A stretch of DNA of 64,000 nt from positions 56,693-120,692 of the forward strand of contig PLMQ01000015.1 of assembly GCA_003142535.1 (NCBI GenBank), written 5' to 3'. Below, in pieces: positions 51,218-61,055 of this stretch. Origin of the DNA: Syntrophaceae bacterium (GTDB taxonomy: Bacteria; Desulfobacterota; Syntrophia; Syntrophales; Smithellaceae). How positions within the stretch are numbered: the first letter of the stretch is position 1; every line of letters starts with the position of its first letter. The position numbers and the translations under genes are program-made. Under the pieces are notes generated by a model. It was not told the DNA's origin. It saw only the letters and a program-made list of their open reading frames with translations, and did not search any database.

Positions 51218-52267
51218 TTAAACCTTTTTCAAAATATTTTGTACGGCGGCAAAAACATCTTCCACGGAAATGAGTTTCATGCAGTTAAAATCAGTTGGGC
51301 ACTTTGTCTTAAAGCATGGACTGCACGGCACGTCTTTTCGGACTATTACAGACTGGTATCCTGCCGGTGCGGTTGTGACAGGATTAGTTGAACCGAATAT
51401 TGCGATAGTCGGAATGTTGAGAGCTCCGGCAACATGCATTAGTCCGGAGTCATTGCTGATAAACAGGTGGCATTGTGATATTAAATAGATTGCCTCCTGC
51501 AGCGTTGTTTGGCCGGCAAGATTAATTAATTTAGTCCGCGAATTATTTTTAACTTCTTCGGCAACAAGTTGATCGGATTTGCCGCCCAGCAAAATAATCT
51601 GACAGGAGTAAGTGTCGGCAATTTTATCCGCCAACGCGGCAAATCTCTCCGGGAACCATCTTTTAGCCGGTCCGTACGTTGCTCCCGGAGCAATACCGAT
51701 AACAGCTTTTTGCCGATCAGGTATATACTTTTCTAAAACTGCCTGAGCATCGGCGCGATTAATTTTTGTTTCCAGATGGATTATTTTGCTGACGGAGGCA
51801 CAACCAAGAGCTTTAACCATCTCCAGATAGTAGTCAATCTGGTGGACTTTTCTTATTTCTCTAGTGCGTCTTACGCTGTGAGTTAAAAAAATACCGCGGC
51901 CGTCGGAATCATAACCGGCACGAATAGGGATGCGGGCAAACAGGGTGATAATTGCTGCTTCAATCGCATTTTGCAGTAAAATGGCTGCATCAAAATTCCT
52001 TTTTCTCAATAGTTTTGCCAGTAAAAACACACCGAACGCATTATCAAATTTGTTTTTATAGATGATTACTTCATTGGCGGTAGAAAAATATTTATAAATA
52101 TCAGCTACCGCCGGCTTTGCCAGTACTACAATGTGCGCCCGCGGGAATGTTGCGCGAATAGATTCCACTGCGGGCAAAGTCATTATGGCGTCGCCAATCC
52201 AGTTAGTTCCCCGTATCAATATTTTGGTTATATTTTTTTGCGGTAATGTTTTATTCTTACTCAGCAT
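51218..52267 (-). CDS. waaF: Heptosyltransferase II-like (WaaF), GT9
   Basis: 349 aa. KILIRGTNWIGDAIMTLPAV is the standard WaaF opening. GIAPGATYGPAKRWFPERFA, LINLAGQTTLQEAIYLISQC and SNDSGLMHVAGALNIPTIAI follow, with the FGSTNPVTTAPAG contact loop and CSPCFKTKCP near the end. It adds the second heptose of the inner core. It follows lpxL by 8 bp in the minus-strand operon. Confidence 0.92.
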   Translation of the reverse strand: MLSKNKTLPQKNITKILIRGTNWIGDAIMTLPAVESIRATFPRAHIVVLAKPAVADIYKYFSTANEVIIYKNKFDNAFGVFLLAKLLRKRNFDAAILLQNAIEAAIITLFARIPIRAGYDSDGRGIFLTHSVRRTREIRKVHQIDYYLEMVKALGCASVSKIIHLETKINRADAQAVLEKYIPDRQKAVIGIAPGATYGPAKRWFPERFAALADKIADTYSCQIILLGGKSDQLVAEEVKNNSRTKLINLAGQTTLQEAIYLISQCHLFISNDSGLMHVAGALNIPTIAIFGSTNPVTTAPAGYQSVIVRKDVPCSPCFKTKCPTDFNCMKLISVEDVFAAVQNILKKV

Positions 52268-52275
52268 AGATGAAC

Positions 52276-53151
52276 TTAACCTTTATATTTTGCCTGGCAA
52301 AGTTTTGTCTTCCAGCGCTGATGCATCCACAAATATTGTTCCGGATACTTGCGAATATGTTCCTCAATAATCTTAGTGAAGTTTTGTGTATTGATCAAGA
52401 CATCATTATCATGGCTTTCCGAACGGATAATCTCCACCTTCCTGCCGATTTCCAATACATATTTACCATTGGGCAGGCGGCGGGTGAAAGCAGGAAGAAC
52501 CGGCGCTTCAGTATGCAAAGCAATCAGTGCCAAACCTGATGTAGTGCAAGCCGGGCGTCCGAAAAAATCAACAAATACACCTTCGTACCAGGCGATATTC
52601 TGGTCTATGAGCAGATTAATTGTTGTGCCGTTTTTCAACAGGCGAAGCATTGACCGCATGGCTTTTTCCTTAGGCAGAGAAATGTTGCCATAAGAAGCAC
52701 GCGCTCCGGTGATATGTGTTTCTAAAAAAAAGCTGTCCAGACCGCGGTAAATAAAAACAAACGGCTTTGTTGTAATGGCCAGGGCTGCATTTCCCAGTTC
52801 CCAGCAGCCGAAATGAGCGCCAAATAACAATACTCCCTTGCCTTCCCGGCCGGCATCCCGGTAATTATCCAGGCCTTCTATAGAAATCCATTCGTGCAGA
52901 TTATCTTTGGTTAAATAAAAGATATCAGCAAATTCGGCGGTCAACAAAGCGAAACTCCGGAATGATTGCCAGGAAATGCTCTTGATTTCGTCAATTGATT
53001 TTTCAGGAAATGAGCGCAGCAGATTATGCAGGGTAATAAGGCGATGCTTTAGAAAAAGATGGTATAAGATTCTGACCATGGAAACTACAAATACTCTTCT
53101 CCAGTTCAGGGGGATATGTTTTACCAGAATAACAATAAATTTTTTCTTCAT
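52276..53151 (-). CDS. lpxL: Lipid A late acyltransferase (LpxL/HtrB-like)
   Basis: 291 aa. One N-terminal membrane-contact region (FVVSMVRILYHLFL) is followed by the acyltransferase motif FGAHFGCWELGN, in which His and Glu form the HX4E pair. IYRGLDSFF, LLKNGTTINLLIDQNIAWYE and YPEQYLWMHQRWKT match the LpxL family. It adds a secondary acyl chain to Kdo-lipid A from acyl-ACP. It sits 14 bp after lpxK. One copy only is seen, so the other late acyl transfer must be encoded elsewhere or not occur. Confidence 0.88.
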   Translation of the reverse strand: MKKKFIVILVKHIPLNWRRVFVVSMVRILYHLFLKHRLITLHNLLRSFPEKSIDEIKSISWQSFRSFALLTAEFADIFYLTKDNLHEWISIEGLDNYRDAGREGKGVLLFGAHFGCWELGNAALAITTKPFVFIYRGLDSFFLETHITGARASYGNISLPKEKAMRSMLRLLKNGTTINLLIDQNIAWYEGVFVDFFGRPACTTSGLALIALHTEAPVLPAFTRRLPNGKYVLEIGRKVEIIRSESHDNDVLINTQNFTKIIEEHIRKYPEQYLWMHQRWKTKLCQAKYKG

Positions 53152-53165
53152 CGAATTTTTACCTG

Positions 53166-54263
53166 TTATTGCCTGACGGTGGCAAGCTTCTGTAGAATGA
53201 AATCTTCCAATAAACTTTTGTCCGGCAATATTTCCATTTCCATGCGCAGTAAATATACTGTATCCAATATATCTTTAAACTCCGAGAGGCGCATCCCGTC
53301 TTTTTCAGTGGTTATAAGAAAATCAGCACCCTTCTCCAGGAAATTATTTTTGATTTGATCCAGTTCTTTCCGGTTATAACGGTAATGATCCGGGAAAACA
53401 TCAAATGATACAATTTGTGCTTCAGCTTCCAGAAGTGTATTGCGGAAAGACTGAGGTTGCGCAATCCCGGAAAACACACAGACTTTTTTCCCTTTAAGCG
53501 AGGCAAGAGGCAAGGGCTTAGTGTAATTACCGGGAACAATATCTTTAGCCTTATGGCTGCTTCTAAAAAGCGGAATTTCCTTAAGCCATGCTTCTTTATC
53601 CATAAAGTTATTCGACTCACTGGATTCATTGGATCTTGTAAGAATAATGGCGCTGGCACGGCGCAGCTCAGTCCACGGTTCACGCAAACTGCCCCGCGGC
53701 AAAATATGGCCGTTTCCCCAAGGCCGCTGGCTGTCTAACAAAACTATATTGATATCCCGAAATATCTGCCGGTGTTGAAAGGCATCATCGCAAATAAGAA
53801 TGTCGGCCCCGAATTTATTAATCGCTGTTTGGCCGGTTAATATTCTTCGCGGGCCAGTGATTACCGAAACGCCTTTAAGAGATTGGGCGATCAAAAGAGG
53901 TTCATCACCGGCAAGTTTGCCGGGAAGCAAGACTTTGCTGCCGTCCGCAATAATATTAACAGGCTCAGTGCTTTTACTGCCATAGCCGCGGCTTAAAACT
54001 GCCGGTTTAAAACCGTGCTCTTTCAGCATTTGCGCCAGCATTATCACGCAGGGTGTTTTCCCTGTGCCGCCGACAGTAAGATTCCCAACGCTGATTACCG
54101 GGCAGGAAAGCTTCACTTCCTTGAGTATTTGATGATCGTAAAGCCAATTGCGGGAATTGATAATCAGACGATAAAGCAAAGAAAGCGTATATGCAATAGC
54201 TTTTACCGGGCTGAAACAGCTGATGCTTCCATCATCATTCCAGATCCTTTGCCAGTCGTTCAT
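53166..54263 (-). CDS. lpxK: Tetraacyldisaccharide 4'-kinase LpxK
   Basis: 365 aa. A short N-terminal membrane helix precedes PVISVGNLTVGGTGKTPCVI, the LpxK P-loop (Gly-Gly-Thr-Gly-Lys-Thr). AVLSRGYGSK, GDEPLLIAQ and ADILICDDAFQHRQIFRDIN are further family blocks, and the C-terminal SFDVFPDHYRY and LITTEKDGMRL close the domain. It phosphorylates lipid A precursor at the 4' position. Its start overlaps the msbA end by 29 bp. Confidence 0.93.
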   Translation of the reverse strand: MNDWQRIWNDDGSISCFSPVKAIAYTLSLLYRLIINSRNWLYDHQILKEVKLSCPVISVGNLTVGGTGKTPCVIMLAQMLKEHGFKPAVLSRGYGSKSTEPVNIIADGSKVLLPGKLAGDEPLLIAQSLKGVSVITGPRRILTGQTAINKFGADILICDDAFQHRQIFRDINIVLLDSQRPWGNGHILPRGSLREPWTELRRASAIILTRSNESSESNNFMDKEAWLKEIPLFRSSHKAKDIVPGNYTKPLPLASLKGKKVCVFSGIAQPQSFRNTLLEAEAQIVSFDVFPDHYRYNRKELDQIKNNFLEKGADFLITTEKDGMRLSEFKDILDTVYLLRMEMEILPDKSLLEDFILQKLATVRQ

Positions 54264-55998
54264 TTTTTATATCGTTTCCTTCATCTTTGAACTGCAAATT
54301 ATAAAGCCGGAAATATTCGCCCTTTTTTGCCATGAGCGTTTCGTGGCTTCCTTCTTCCACGATTTCTCCGTTAACCAACGCGATGATTCTATCGGCATTG
54401 CGGATTGTGGAAAGTCTGTGGGCGATAACCAGAGTAGTACGGCCTTTCATGAGGTTATCCAGAGCATCCTGTACTTCAATTTCGGCTTCCGTATCCAGTG
54501 ATGATGTGGCCTCATCCAGAATCAAGATGGGTGCGTCTTTGAGTAGCGCCCGGGCAATGGATATTCTTTGCTTTTCTCCGCCGGAAAGTTTAGTGCCCAA
54601 TTCACCGATATTGCTATCATATCCGTTGGGCAGCTTCATAATAAAATCATGTGCGTTGGCAGCTTTGGCCGCGCTGATGATTTCATCTTCCGTGCGGTCG
54701 ATATCTCCATAAGCAATATTGTTTCTTACAGTATCATTAAAGAGAATTGTCTGTTGTGTGACAATAGCCATTTGGCCGCGCAGAGATTGTACAGTTAAGT
54801 CGCGAATATCATAACCATCAATGAGGATGCGACCGCTGGCGACATCATAAAAACGAGGAATTAAATTTACCAGCGATGTTTTGCCACCGCCGCTCATACC
54901 CACAAAAGCGACAACCTCTCCCGCTTTTATGGACAGGTTAATATTTTTTAATACCGGTGTTTGTTCATAGCAGAACGTAACGTTTTCAATATCAATCCCA
55001 CGGCTGACATGCGGAAGATTGATGGCATCGGATTTATCTTTAATATCGGGAACCAGATCGATTATACTAAAAACACGATCAGCACCGGCAATTCCCTGCT
55101 GGATAGTGTTATTGACATTAGTGAGCCTTTTTACTGGCTCGTAAAGCATTAAGGCAGCAGCAAGAAATGTAACAAACGTACCAGGTGTTGAGTATCCCTG
55201 AACAACACGATATCCGCCATAAAAAATAATGGCAGCGATACCAAGGCCAGCCAGAAAATCCATAAGAGGACTGGAGATGGCGTTAATAGAAACTGTTTTC
55301 ATATTTAATTTAAACAGACGTTCATTTTCGGCTGCGAATCTATTGCTTTCATACTTTTCCATACAGAAAGCTTTGACAATACGGGTTCCGGAAATTGTTT
55401 CCTGCAAAAGAGAGCTCAATGTTCCCATGGTTATTTGTGTGGATTTAGTTACCGTCCTCATTTTTTTACCAAATTTGGAAATTGGATAAATGGTAAAAGG
55501 GAAAACTATGAGCGCGATAAGTGCGAGTTTCCAATCGGTATAAAAAATTACACAAACTAAAGAAATAAGTGTAACAGGGTCTTTAATCAGGCTGGTAACA
55601 GCTTCCGAAGAAGCAGATTGAATAGCCATAACATCATTCATAATTCGTGACATGAGAATACCAGTCGGATGTTGTGTAAAAAAAGCCAGAGATTGCTTCT
55701 GTATTTGCTCGTAAAGACGATTGCGCAAATCAGCAACAATTCTCAGGCCAATATAATTCATTAAAATTGTCTGTCCGTAATTGCAGGCAGCCTTGAGAAA
55801 GAAAATACCAACGACAGCGAAGGGTATCCATTGTAGTGTATTAACGTCTTTTTTCAAAAAAACGTCATCTAGGACTGGTTTGAATAAAAGAGCTAGTGAC
55901 GATTGCATCGCTCCGGCTATCACCATGCAAATCATGGCCATCGCTAATCGCGTACTATATGGTTTGGCAAGTCTTAAAAGGCGTTTAAATGCTTCCAT
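54235..55998 (-). CDS. msbA: Lipid A exporter MsbA (ABC transporter, fused permease-ATPase)
   Basis: 587 aa. Six transmembrane helices (about 15-310) are followed by an ATPase domain with Walker A GMSGGGKTS, Q-loop VTQQTILFNDTV, signature LSGGEKQRISIARAL and Walker B PILILDEATSSLD. Homodimer; flips core-lipid A across the inner membrane. Placement between lpxB and lpxK matches the lipid A role rather than drug export. Length is normal for MsbA. Confidence 0.92.
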   Translation of the reverse strand: MEAFKRLLRLAKPYSTRLAMAMICMVIAGAMQSSLALLFKPVLDDVFLKKDVNTLQWIPFAVVGIFFLKAACNYGQTILMNYIGLRIVADLRNRLYEQIQKQSLAFFTQHPTGILMSRIMNDVMAIQSASSEAVTSLIKDPVTLISLVCVIFYTDWKLALIALIVFPFTIYPISKFGKKMRTVTKSTQITMGTLSSLLQETISGTRIVKAFCMEKYESNRFAAENERLFKLNMKTVSINAISSPLMDFLAGLGIAAIIFYGGYRVVQGYSTPGTFVTFLAAALMLYEPVKRLTNVNNTIQQGIAGADRVFSIIDLVPDIKDKSDAINLPHVSRGIDIENVTFCYEQTPVLKNINLSIKAGEVVAFVGMSGGGKTSLVNLIPRFYDVASGRILIDGYDIRDLTVQSLRGQMAIVTQQTILFNDTVRNNIAYGDIDRTEDEIISAAKAANAHDFIMKLPNGYDSNIGELGTKLSGGEKQRISIARALLKDAPILILDEATSSLDTEAEIEVQDALDNLMKGRTTLVIAHRLSTIRNADRIIALVNGEIVEEGSHETLMAKKGEYFRLYNLQFKDEGNDIKNERLAKDLE

Positions 55999-56006
55999 AG
56001 TTCCTT

Positions 56007-57170
56007 CTATAGCATATCATAGGCTAGTTGTGCAGCTCTTATCGCCGCACCAGGATTGCCCAGTTTAGAGCGAATTGCTGTCAGTTCTTCTATTATCTGT
56101 TTCCTTCTTTCCGCATTATTCAATATAGCTAAGGCTTCCTGCGCAATATTTTCACCGCTTGCTTCATTTTGAATCAACTCCGGGACCACAGTTTTACCGG
56201 CAATAATATTGGCAAGACCGATGTTTTTTACATTTACGATCAATTTGCCGATAAAATAAGAAAGTGGAGAAATCTTATAGATAATAATCATTGGTACTCC
56301 CAACAAAGCAGTTTCCAACGTTGCCGTTCCGGAGGCAACTATTCCTAAATCCATACACGATATCACATCGTAAGTATGGCCGCCGATTACTTTCACCCGT
56401 ATCGTAAATCTGGAAATAATTTCATTAACCATATTTTCTTCCAGTGTGTCGGCTAAAGGTAAAACAAATTGGATGTCCGGGATTTTTTGTGCCAATATTT
56501 CCGCCGTTTTCAGCATTTCGGGCAATAGTTTTATTACTTCCGAAGTTCTGCTGCCGGGTAAAAGTCCGATTGTTGTTTTGCTCTCATCCAGATCGAATAT
56601 TTTTCGCGATTCTTGTTTTGAATAGGCTGGTTTCACTAAATCCAGCAAGGGGTGCCCCACATAATCAACCACAAACCCTTTTGCCGCGTATGTATCGACT
56701 TCAAAGGGAAGGATGACAGCCATTTTATCCACTAGTCTCTTAATTTTATTAATTCGGCTTTTGCGCCAGGCCCAGACTTGCGGACTGATATAATAAAATA
56801 TTTTTATATTTCTTTTTTTTGCTGCCGGTGCAACAAAATTCAAATTAAAATCCGGATAGTCGATTAAAATGACAAGTTCCGGCTTCATTTCGTCCAGAGA
56901 TTTTTTCACCTGCCGGATGATCCTGAATAAAGTACCAAATTTTGATATTACCTCGGTCAAGCCGACAACTGCTGTCTCAGCTGCATTAACCAGAAGCTTA
57001 ACTCCTGCATCCTGCATCCTGTTGCCGCCGATGCCATAAAAATTAAGTGACGGATCGATTCTTAACATTTCCCGGACCAGACTGGCACCATGCATGTCTC
57101 CGGAAGCTTCGCCGGCGATAATCATAATCGTCTTGGACTTGGCGTTCTGTTTTTTATTTTCAAGCGGCAT
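56007..57170 (-). CDS. lpxB: Lipid A disaccharide synthase LpxB
   Basis: 387 aa GT19. MIIAGEASGDMHGASLVREM opens the domain; FYGIGGNRMQDAG, LVILIDYPDFNLNFVAPAAK, FYYISPQVWAWRKSRINKIK and DYVGHPLLD are LpxB blocks, as is LLPGSRTSEVIKLLPEM. SGTATLETALLGVPMIIIYK is the C-terminal donor loop. It joins two acylated glucosamine (or diamino-glucose) units. Its start overlaps gnnB by 11 bp. Confidence 0.95.
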   Translation of the reverse strand: MPLENKKQNAKSKTIMIIAGEASGDMHGASLVREMLRIDPSLNFYGIGGNRMQDAGVKLLVNAAETAVVGLTEVISKFGTLFRIIRQVKKSLDEMKPELVILIDYPDFNLNFVAPAAKKRNIKIFYYISPQVWAWRKSRINKIKRLVDKMAVILPFEVDTYAAKGFVVDYVGHPLLDLVKPAYSKQESRKIFDLDESKTTIGLLPGSRTSEVIKLLPEMLKTAEILAQKIPDIQFVLPLADTLEENMVNEIISRFTIRVKVIGGHTYDVISCMDLGIVASGTATLETALLGVPMIIIYKISPLSYFIGKLIVNVKNIGLANIIAGKTVVPELIQNEASGENIAQEALAILNNAERRKQIIEELTAIRSKLGNPGAAIRAAQLAYDML

Positions 57171-58254
57171 TGTTGATTACATCCGCGATTAGATTAATTT
57201 CTTCTTTGGTTAATTCCGGAAACATAGGCAGAGATAATACTTCTTTTACACAGAGCTCGCTTTGCGGCAAAGCAGTTGAATGCGGAAATAATTTAGTAAA
57301 AACTTCCTGCTGATGGAGTGGTACAGGATAATAAACAGCAGAAGCTATGTCTTTGTCCTTCAATGCTTTGGCAATAGTATCGCGGTTTTTCGAACGTATC
57401 GTAAATTGGTGATAGATATGCTCACAGCCGGAAGCCACCGCAGGCAGAATAACATCTTTGTTATCAATTGCCACGCAATAAGTCGCAGCATTTTGCTGGC
57501 GCGCTGTGTTGAATTGATTAATTCTTTTGAGCTTAACCCGAATGATCGCTGCCTGAATTTCATCAAGCCGGCTGTTATAGCCGAGTTCCTGATGATAATA
57601 ACGCACCGAGCTGCCATGATTACGCAGCATTTTTATTTGCCGGGCGATATCTTCGCTTTTCGTGATAACCATACCGCCATCGCCATATCCACCTAAATTT
57701 TTACTGGGGAAAAAACTAAAACAGCCAACATCGCCCATCGTTCCCGCTAGTTGATCTCTATATTTTGCGCCGAAAGACTGCGCACAATCTTCAATAACTT
57801 TAAGAGTATATTTTTTAGCAATTTCCATAATTGGTTCCATGTCGGCCGGATGGCCGAATAAATGGACAGGAATAATAGCTTTAGTTTTTTTCGTTATCTT
57901 CTCCTCAATCAGTCGAGGATTAACGTTAAAGGTATCGGGGCAGATATCTACAAAAACAGGTTTGGCATTCAAAAGGGCGATCACTTCTGCCGTAGCAATA
58001 AAAGTAAAAGGGGTGGTGATCACCTCATCTCCGGCTTTAATTCCGCAGGCACGCAGTGCCAGTAGCAAAGCGTCAGTGCCGTTAGCAACACCGATAGCAT
58101 AAGGTAATCCGTGATAGGCGGCAACTTCTTCTTCCAGCTTACTGACGTTTGGTCCCAGGATGAATTGTGTCTGACTTAAGACATCGCTAATGGCTGCATC
58201 AATTTCTGTTTTTAAGGCATTATACTGCCTTTTTAAATCTACCATAGGAATCAT
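57160..58254 (-). CDS. gnnB: DegT/DnrJ/EryC1-type aminotransferase, probable GnnB
   Basis: 364 aa PLP enzyme. MVDLKRQYNALKTEIDAAI opens the family. NGTDALLLALRACGIKAGDE, VIEDCAQSFGAKYRDQLAGT and the PLP lysine in FFPSKNLGGYGDGGM are in place, followed by HGSSVRYYHQELGYNSRLDE. Resembles WbpE/GnnB 3-aminotransferases. In Acidithiobacillus ferrooxidans gnnA and gnnB lie between lpxA and lpxB and make UDP-GlcNAc3N; the same place and order here supports that role. The gap to gnnA is one base. Confidence 0.82.
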   Translation of the reverse strand: MIPMVDLKRQYNALKTEIDAAISDVLSQTQFILGPNVSKLEEEVAAYHGLPYAIGVANGTDALLLALRACGIKAGDEVITTPFTFIATAEVIALLNAKPVFVDICPDTFNVNPRLIEEKITKKTKAIIPVHLFGHPADMEPIMEIAKKYTLKVIEDCAQSFGAKYRDQLAGTMGDVGCFSFFPSKNLGGYGDGGMVITKSEDIARQIKMLRNHGSSVRYYHQELGYNSRLDEIQAAIIRVKLKRINQFNTARQQNAATYCVAIDNKDVILPAVASGCEHIYHQFTIRSKNRDTIAKALKDKDIASAVYYPVPLHQQEVFTKLFPHSTALPQSELCVKEVLSLPMFPELTKEEINLIADVINNAA

Positions 58255-58255
58255 T

Positions 58256-59203
58256 CTAGGGTACCTCAGCAGTTTTCATTTTTTTAATTATATCAATGGC
58301 CAGCTCCAGTGATAAGCGGGCATCTTCACCGGAAATGCGCGGTTTAGTACGGTTGCTCACTGCGTCAAGAAAAGACCGAACCTCTTCTTCCAGCGGATCA
58401 TGGTTGCCAATTTCAATGTTGTTTTGATAAATTTCCACCTGGCCCGCATCGTTTTTCCTTTTGCTCAACGATAATATTTCTCGTTTCTGACAATCTACCG
58501 AGTGATATCCCTCGGCTCCAAAAAAACGAATTTTCTGCATTGTTTTAGCGCTGATCCGGCTGGCAGTTATGTTGGCTACGCAGCCTGAGGTGAAAGAAAG
58601 CCTTACATTGGAAATATCAATTTTATTGGAAAGCACAGGGACGCCTACTGCTTCCATCGTGGCCAGTGGTGAGTTGACAAATTTTAAGATTATATCCAGA
58701 TCGTGAATCATTAAATCCAAAATTACATCCACATCCGTCCCCCGTTCAAAGAAGGGATGCAGTCTGTGAGCTTCAATAAACATCGGTTTTGCGATGACCT
58801 CCTCTAGTGCCATGATGGCCGGATTGAATCTTTCCACAAAACCAACCTGTAAAACTAAATTATTTTTTTGTGCCAATCCGATTAACTCATCGGCTTCTTC
58901 CAAAGTTGCACAGATGGGCTTTTCAATCAGCACATCCACTCCCGCAGCCAAAAAATCCCGGGCTACGCGATGGTGCTCTCCGGTCGGGACGGCAATACTT
59001 ACCGCATCAACTTTTTCGAGCAAGCTGCGATGGTCAGAGAAAGCAGAACATTTGTAAATGTTGGCTGCTTTCTCTGCTTTATCCATGAGGCTATCAGCCA
59101 CAGCAACAATTTCACAATTTTCAAGTTTCTGGTATTTTTGCAGATGATAATTCCCCAGATGGCCGATACCGACAACGCCTATTTTTATTATTTTTCTTTT
59201 CAT
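58256..59203 (-). CDS. gnnA: Gfo/Idh/MocA oxidoreductase, probable GnnA
   Basis: 315 aa. The NAD loop GVVGIGHLGNYHLQKY lies near 8-24. VDAVSIAVPTGEHHRVARDF, the conserved EKP (LIEKPICATLEEADEL) and QVGFVERFNPAI follow, as does DLMIHDLDIILKF with the catalytic His region. It would oxidise the 3-OH of UDP-GlcNAc to the keto sugar that GnnB aminates. It lies between lpxA and gnnB. Many Desulfobacterota have a Gfo/Idh gene beside lpxA alone; the presence of both makes the diamino-sugar route more likely. Confidence 0.82.
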   Translation of the reverse strand: MKRKIIKIGVVGIGHLGNYHLQKYQKLENCEIVAVADSLMDKAEKAANIYKCSAFSDHRSLLEKVDAVSIAVPTGEHHRVARDFLAAGVDVLIEKPICATLEEADELIGLAQKNNLVLQVGFVERFNPAIMALEEVIAKPMFIEAHRLHPFFERGTDVDVILDLMIHDLDIILKFVNSPLATMEAVGVPVLSNKIDISNVRLSFTSGCVANITASRISAKTMQKIRFFGAEGYHSVDCQKREILSLSKRKNDAGQVEIYQNNIEIGNHDPLEEEVRSFLDAVSNRTKPRISGEDARLSLELAIDIIKKMKTAEVP

Positions 59204-59215
59204 GCTTATGCTTTA

Positions 59216-59989
59216 TTAACGGCAAACGCCTCTTTTTGATTCTTTCAGGAATTGGATGAAATAGGTAACTTCAGGAATTGCTTCCACTTCAGCTTCCACT
59301 TTTTTAATTGCCGCATCGAGAAGAAGATGGGAGCGGAAAATAATTCGATATGTCTTGTTGAGTGCTTTAATTGTTTCTTCAGAAAAATTACGCCTCTTCA
59401 ACCCGATTGAATTCAAGCCGAAGAGATTGGCATGATTCCCTTGAGCTATCGTATAAGGCGGGATATCCCTGGTAACTGCCGAAGCTCCCCCAATTATACA
59501 GTGCGCCCCGATTCGTGTGAACTGGTGCACACCGGAAAGACCACCTACTATTGCAAAATCTTCAACATGAACATGGCCGGCCAGAGTTGCTCCGTTGGCC
59601 ATTACTATTCTATTGCCCAGCCTGCAATTATGAGCCACATGACAGTAAGCCATAAGCAGGTTGTAATCGCCAAGAATAGTAACCCCGATGTCAGCTGTTG
59701 TCGAGCGATTGATGGTTACAAATTCTCTGATAGTATTAAAATTGCCGATAACCACGCGGGTTTTTTCACCACCAAATTTCAAATCCTGCGGTGCGCCACC
59801 AATGGAACAAAATTGAAAAATATGGCAACTTTCGCCGATATGTGTAAAATTATCAATTACTGTGTGCGGACCAATTATCGTATTTTTACCAATTTTAACA
59901 TCAGCTCCAATTATCGTATAAGGCCCAATTTCAACTCCTTCGTCTAATTGCGCATCAGAGGCAATAATCGCTGTTGGATGAATCTTCAT
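59216..59989 (-). CDS. lpxA: UDP-GlcNAc (or GlcNAc3N) O/N-acyltransferase LpxA
   Basis: 257 aa from ATG 59989, the start of homology ([20 protein letters not shown]). An in-frame start at 60031 would overlap lpxD and adds only a Lys-rich string. Left-handed beta-helix hexapeptide repeats fill 1-190. The active histidines are in [10 protein letters not shown] (His117 and His120, equivalent to His122 and His125 of E. coli), followed by [20 protein letters not shown]. It adds the first acyl chain. With GnnA/GnnB beside it, the acceptor may be UDP-GlcNAc3N, giving an amide rather than ester at C3. Confidence 0.93.
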   Translation of the reverse strand: MKIHPTAIIASDAQLDEGVEIGPYTIIGADVKIGKNTIIGPHTVIDNFTHIGESCHIFQFCSIGGAPQDLKFGGEKTRVVIGNFNTIREFVTINRSTTADIGVTILGDYNLLMAYCHVAHNCRLGNRIVMANGATLAGHVHVEDFAIVGGLSGVHQFTRIGAHCIIGGASAVTRDIPPYTIAQGNHANLFGLNSIGLKRRNFSEETIKALNKTYRIIFRSHLLLDAAIKKVEAEVEAIPEVTYFIQFLKESKRGVCR

Positions 59990-59993
59990 TTTC

Positions 59994-61046
59994 TTAACCT
60001 TTGCTTGTTTTCTTTTTTGTTTGCTGCTCAAGCGTTGCCACTTTCTTCTTCAGTTCTTCCACAGTTTTCTTTATTTCCGGAAGTTTCAGTTTACAGGCTT
60101 CAACTCTCAGAAATTGCTTATGTGGCAGTGGCGGCCTTCCACCAACAATTTGTCCGGATGCGATATCTTTATTGACTGCCGATCCGGCGGCAATTATGAC
60201 GTTATCTCCGATATTAATATGGCCCACAAATCCCGTTTGTCCGCCGACGATTACACTTTTACCAAGCCTAGTGCTTCCGGAAATACCAACTTGCGAGATA
60301 ATAACTGAATTTTCACCAATAACTACATTGTGGGCAATTTGCACAAGATTATCAATTTTAACATTACGCTGAATCCATGTTTTTTTCTGGGCGATGGTGG
60401 CGCGATCGATAGTGGTGTTGGCACCGATTTCCACATCATCATCTATTTGGACAAAACCCACCTGCGGGATTTTATTGTTACCTCTTCCGGGTGCCGCAAA
60501 CCCGAATCCATCGGAACCGACAACCGCCCCCGAATGAATGATCACCCGTTTGCCAATAACACAGCCGTGATAAATAGTAACATTAGCATAAAGAATCGAG
60601 TTTTCTCCGACAGATGCGTTGCGGCCAATAAAAACACCGGGGTAAAGCACTGCACCTTTTTCCACTTTAGCCCCGGTGCTGATATATGTGCGGGGAAATA
60701 TAACGGTCTCGGTTGATACTGAGGCTCCCTCTTCGATATAAGCATCAGCGCTTATACCTTTTTTACCGTGTTCCAATGGATAAAACAGCGCCAGAAGCTT
60801 CCCGAAATCGGCATAGGGATCACTCACAAGAACCAGATTTTTACCTTCCGCCTGCGTCTGGGGCGCTGCTAAAATTGCTGAAGCTTTGGTAGTCTTCAGT
60901 TTTTTTAGGGATTTATTGTTGGCAATAAAAGTGATATCACCTTCGCTTGCGTCATCAATTGGCCGGATATTTTCAATTACTATGTCCTCCCGGCCAATGA
61001 TTGTTCCGCCCAATATTTTAGCTATTTCTTTGAGCGTTAATTTCAC
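59994..61046 (-). CDS. lpxD: UDP-3-O-acylglucosamine N-acyltransferase LpxD
   Basis: 350 aa. An N-terminal LpxD uridine-binding domain ([29 protein letters not shown]) precedes the hexapeptide repeats, which contain [20 protein letters not shown], the catalytic His in [15 protein letters not shown], and [13 protein letters not shown]-terminal coiled coil ([18 protein letters not shown]) is longer and more charged than usual. It adds the N-linked chain. lpxA starts 5 bp after its stop; no fabZ lies between them, although fabZ is common there. Confidence 0.94.
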   Translation of the reverse strand: MKLTLKEIAKILGGTIIGREDIVIENIRPIDDASEGDITFIANNKSLKKLKTTKASAILAAPQTQAEGKNLVLVSDPYADFGKLLALFYPLEHGKKGISADAYIEEGASVSTETVIFPRTYISTGAKVEKGAVLYPGVFIGRNASVGENSILYANVTIYHGCVIGKRVIIHSGAVVGSDGFGFAAPGRGNNKIPQVGFVQIDDDVEIGANTTIDRATIAQKKTWIQRNVKIDNLVQIAHNVVIGENSVIISQVGISGSTRLGKSVIVGGQTGFVGHINIGDNVIIAAGSAVNKDIASGQIVGGRPPLPHKQFLRVEACKLKLPEIKKTVEELKKKVATLEQQTKKKTSKG

Positions 61047-61055
61047 CAGAAGCCC

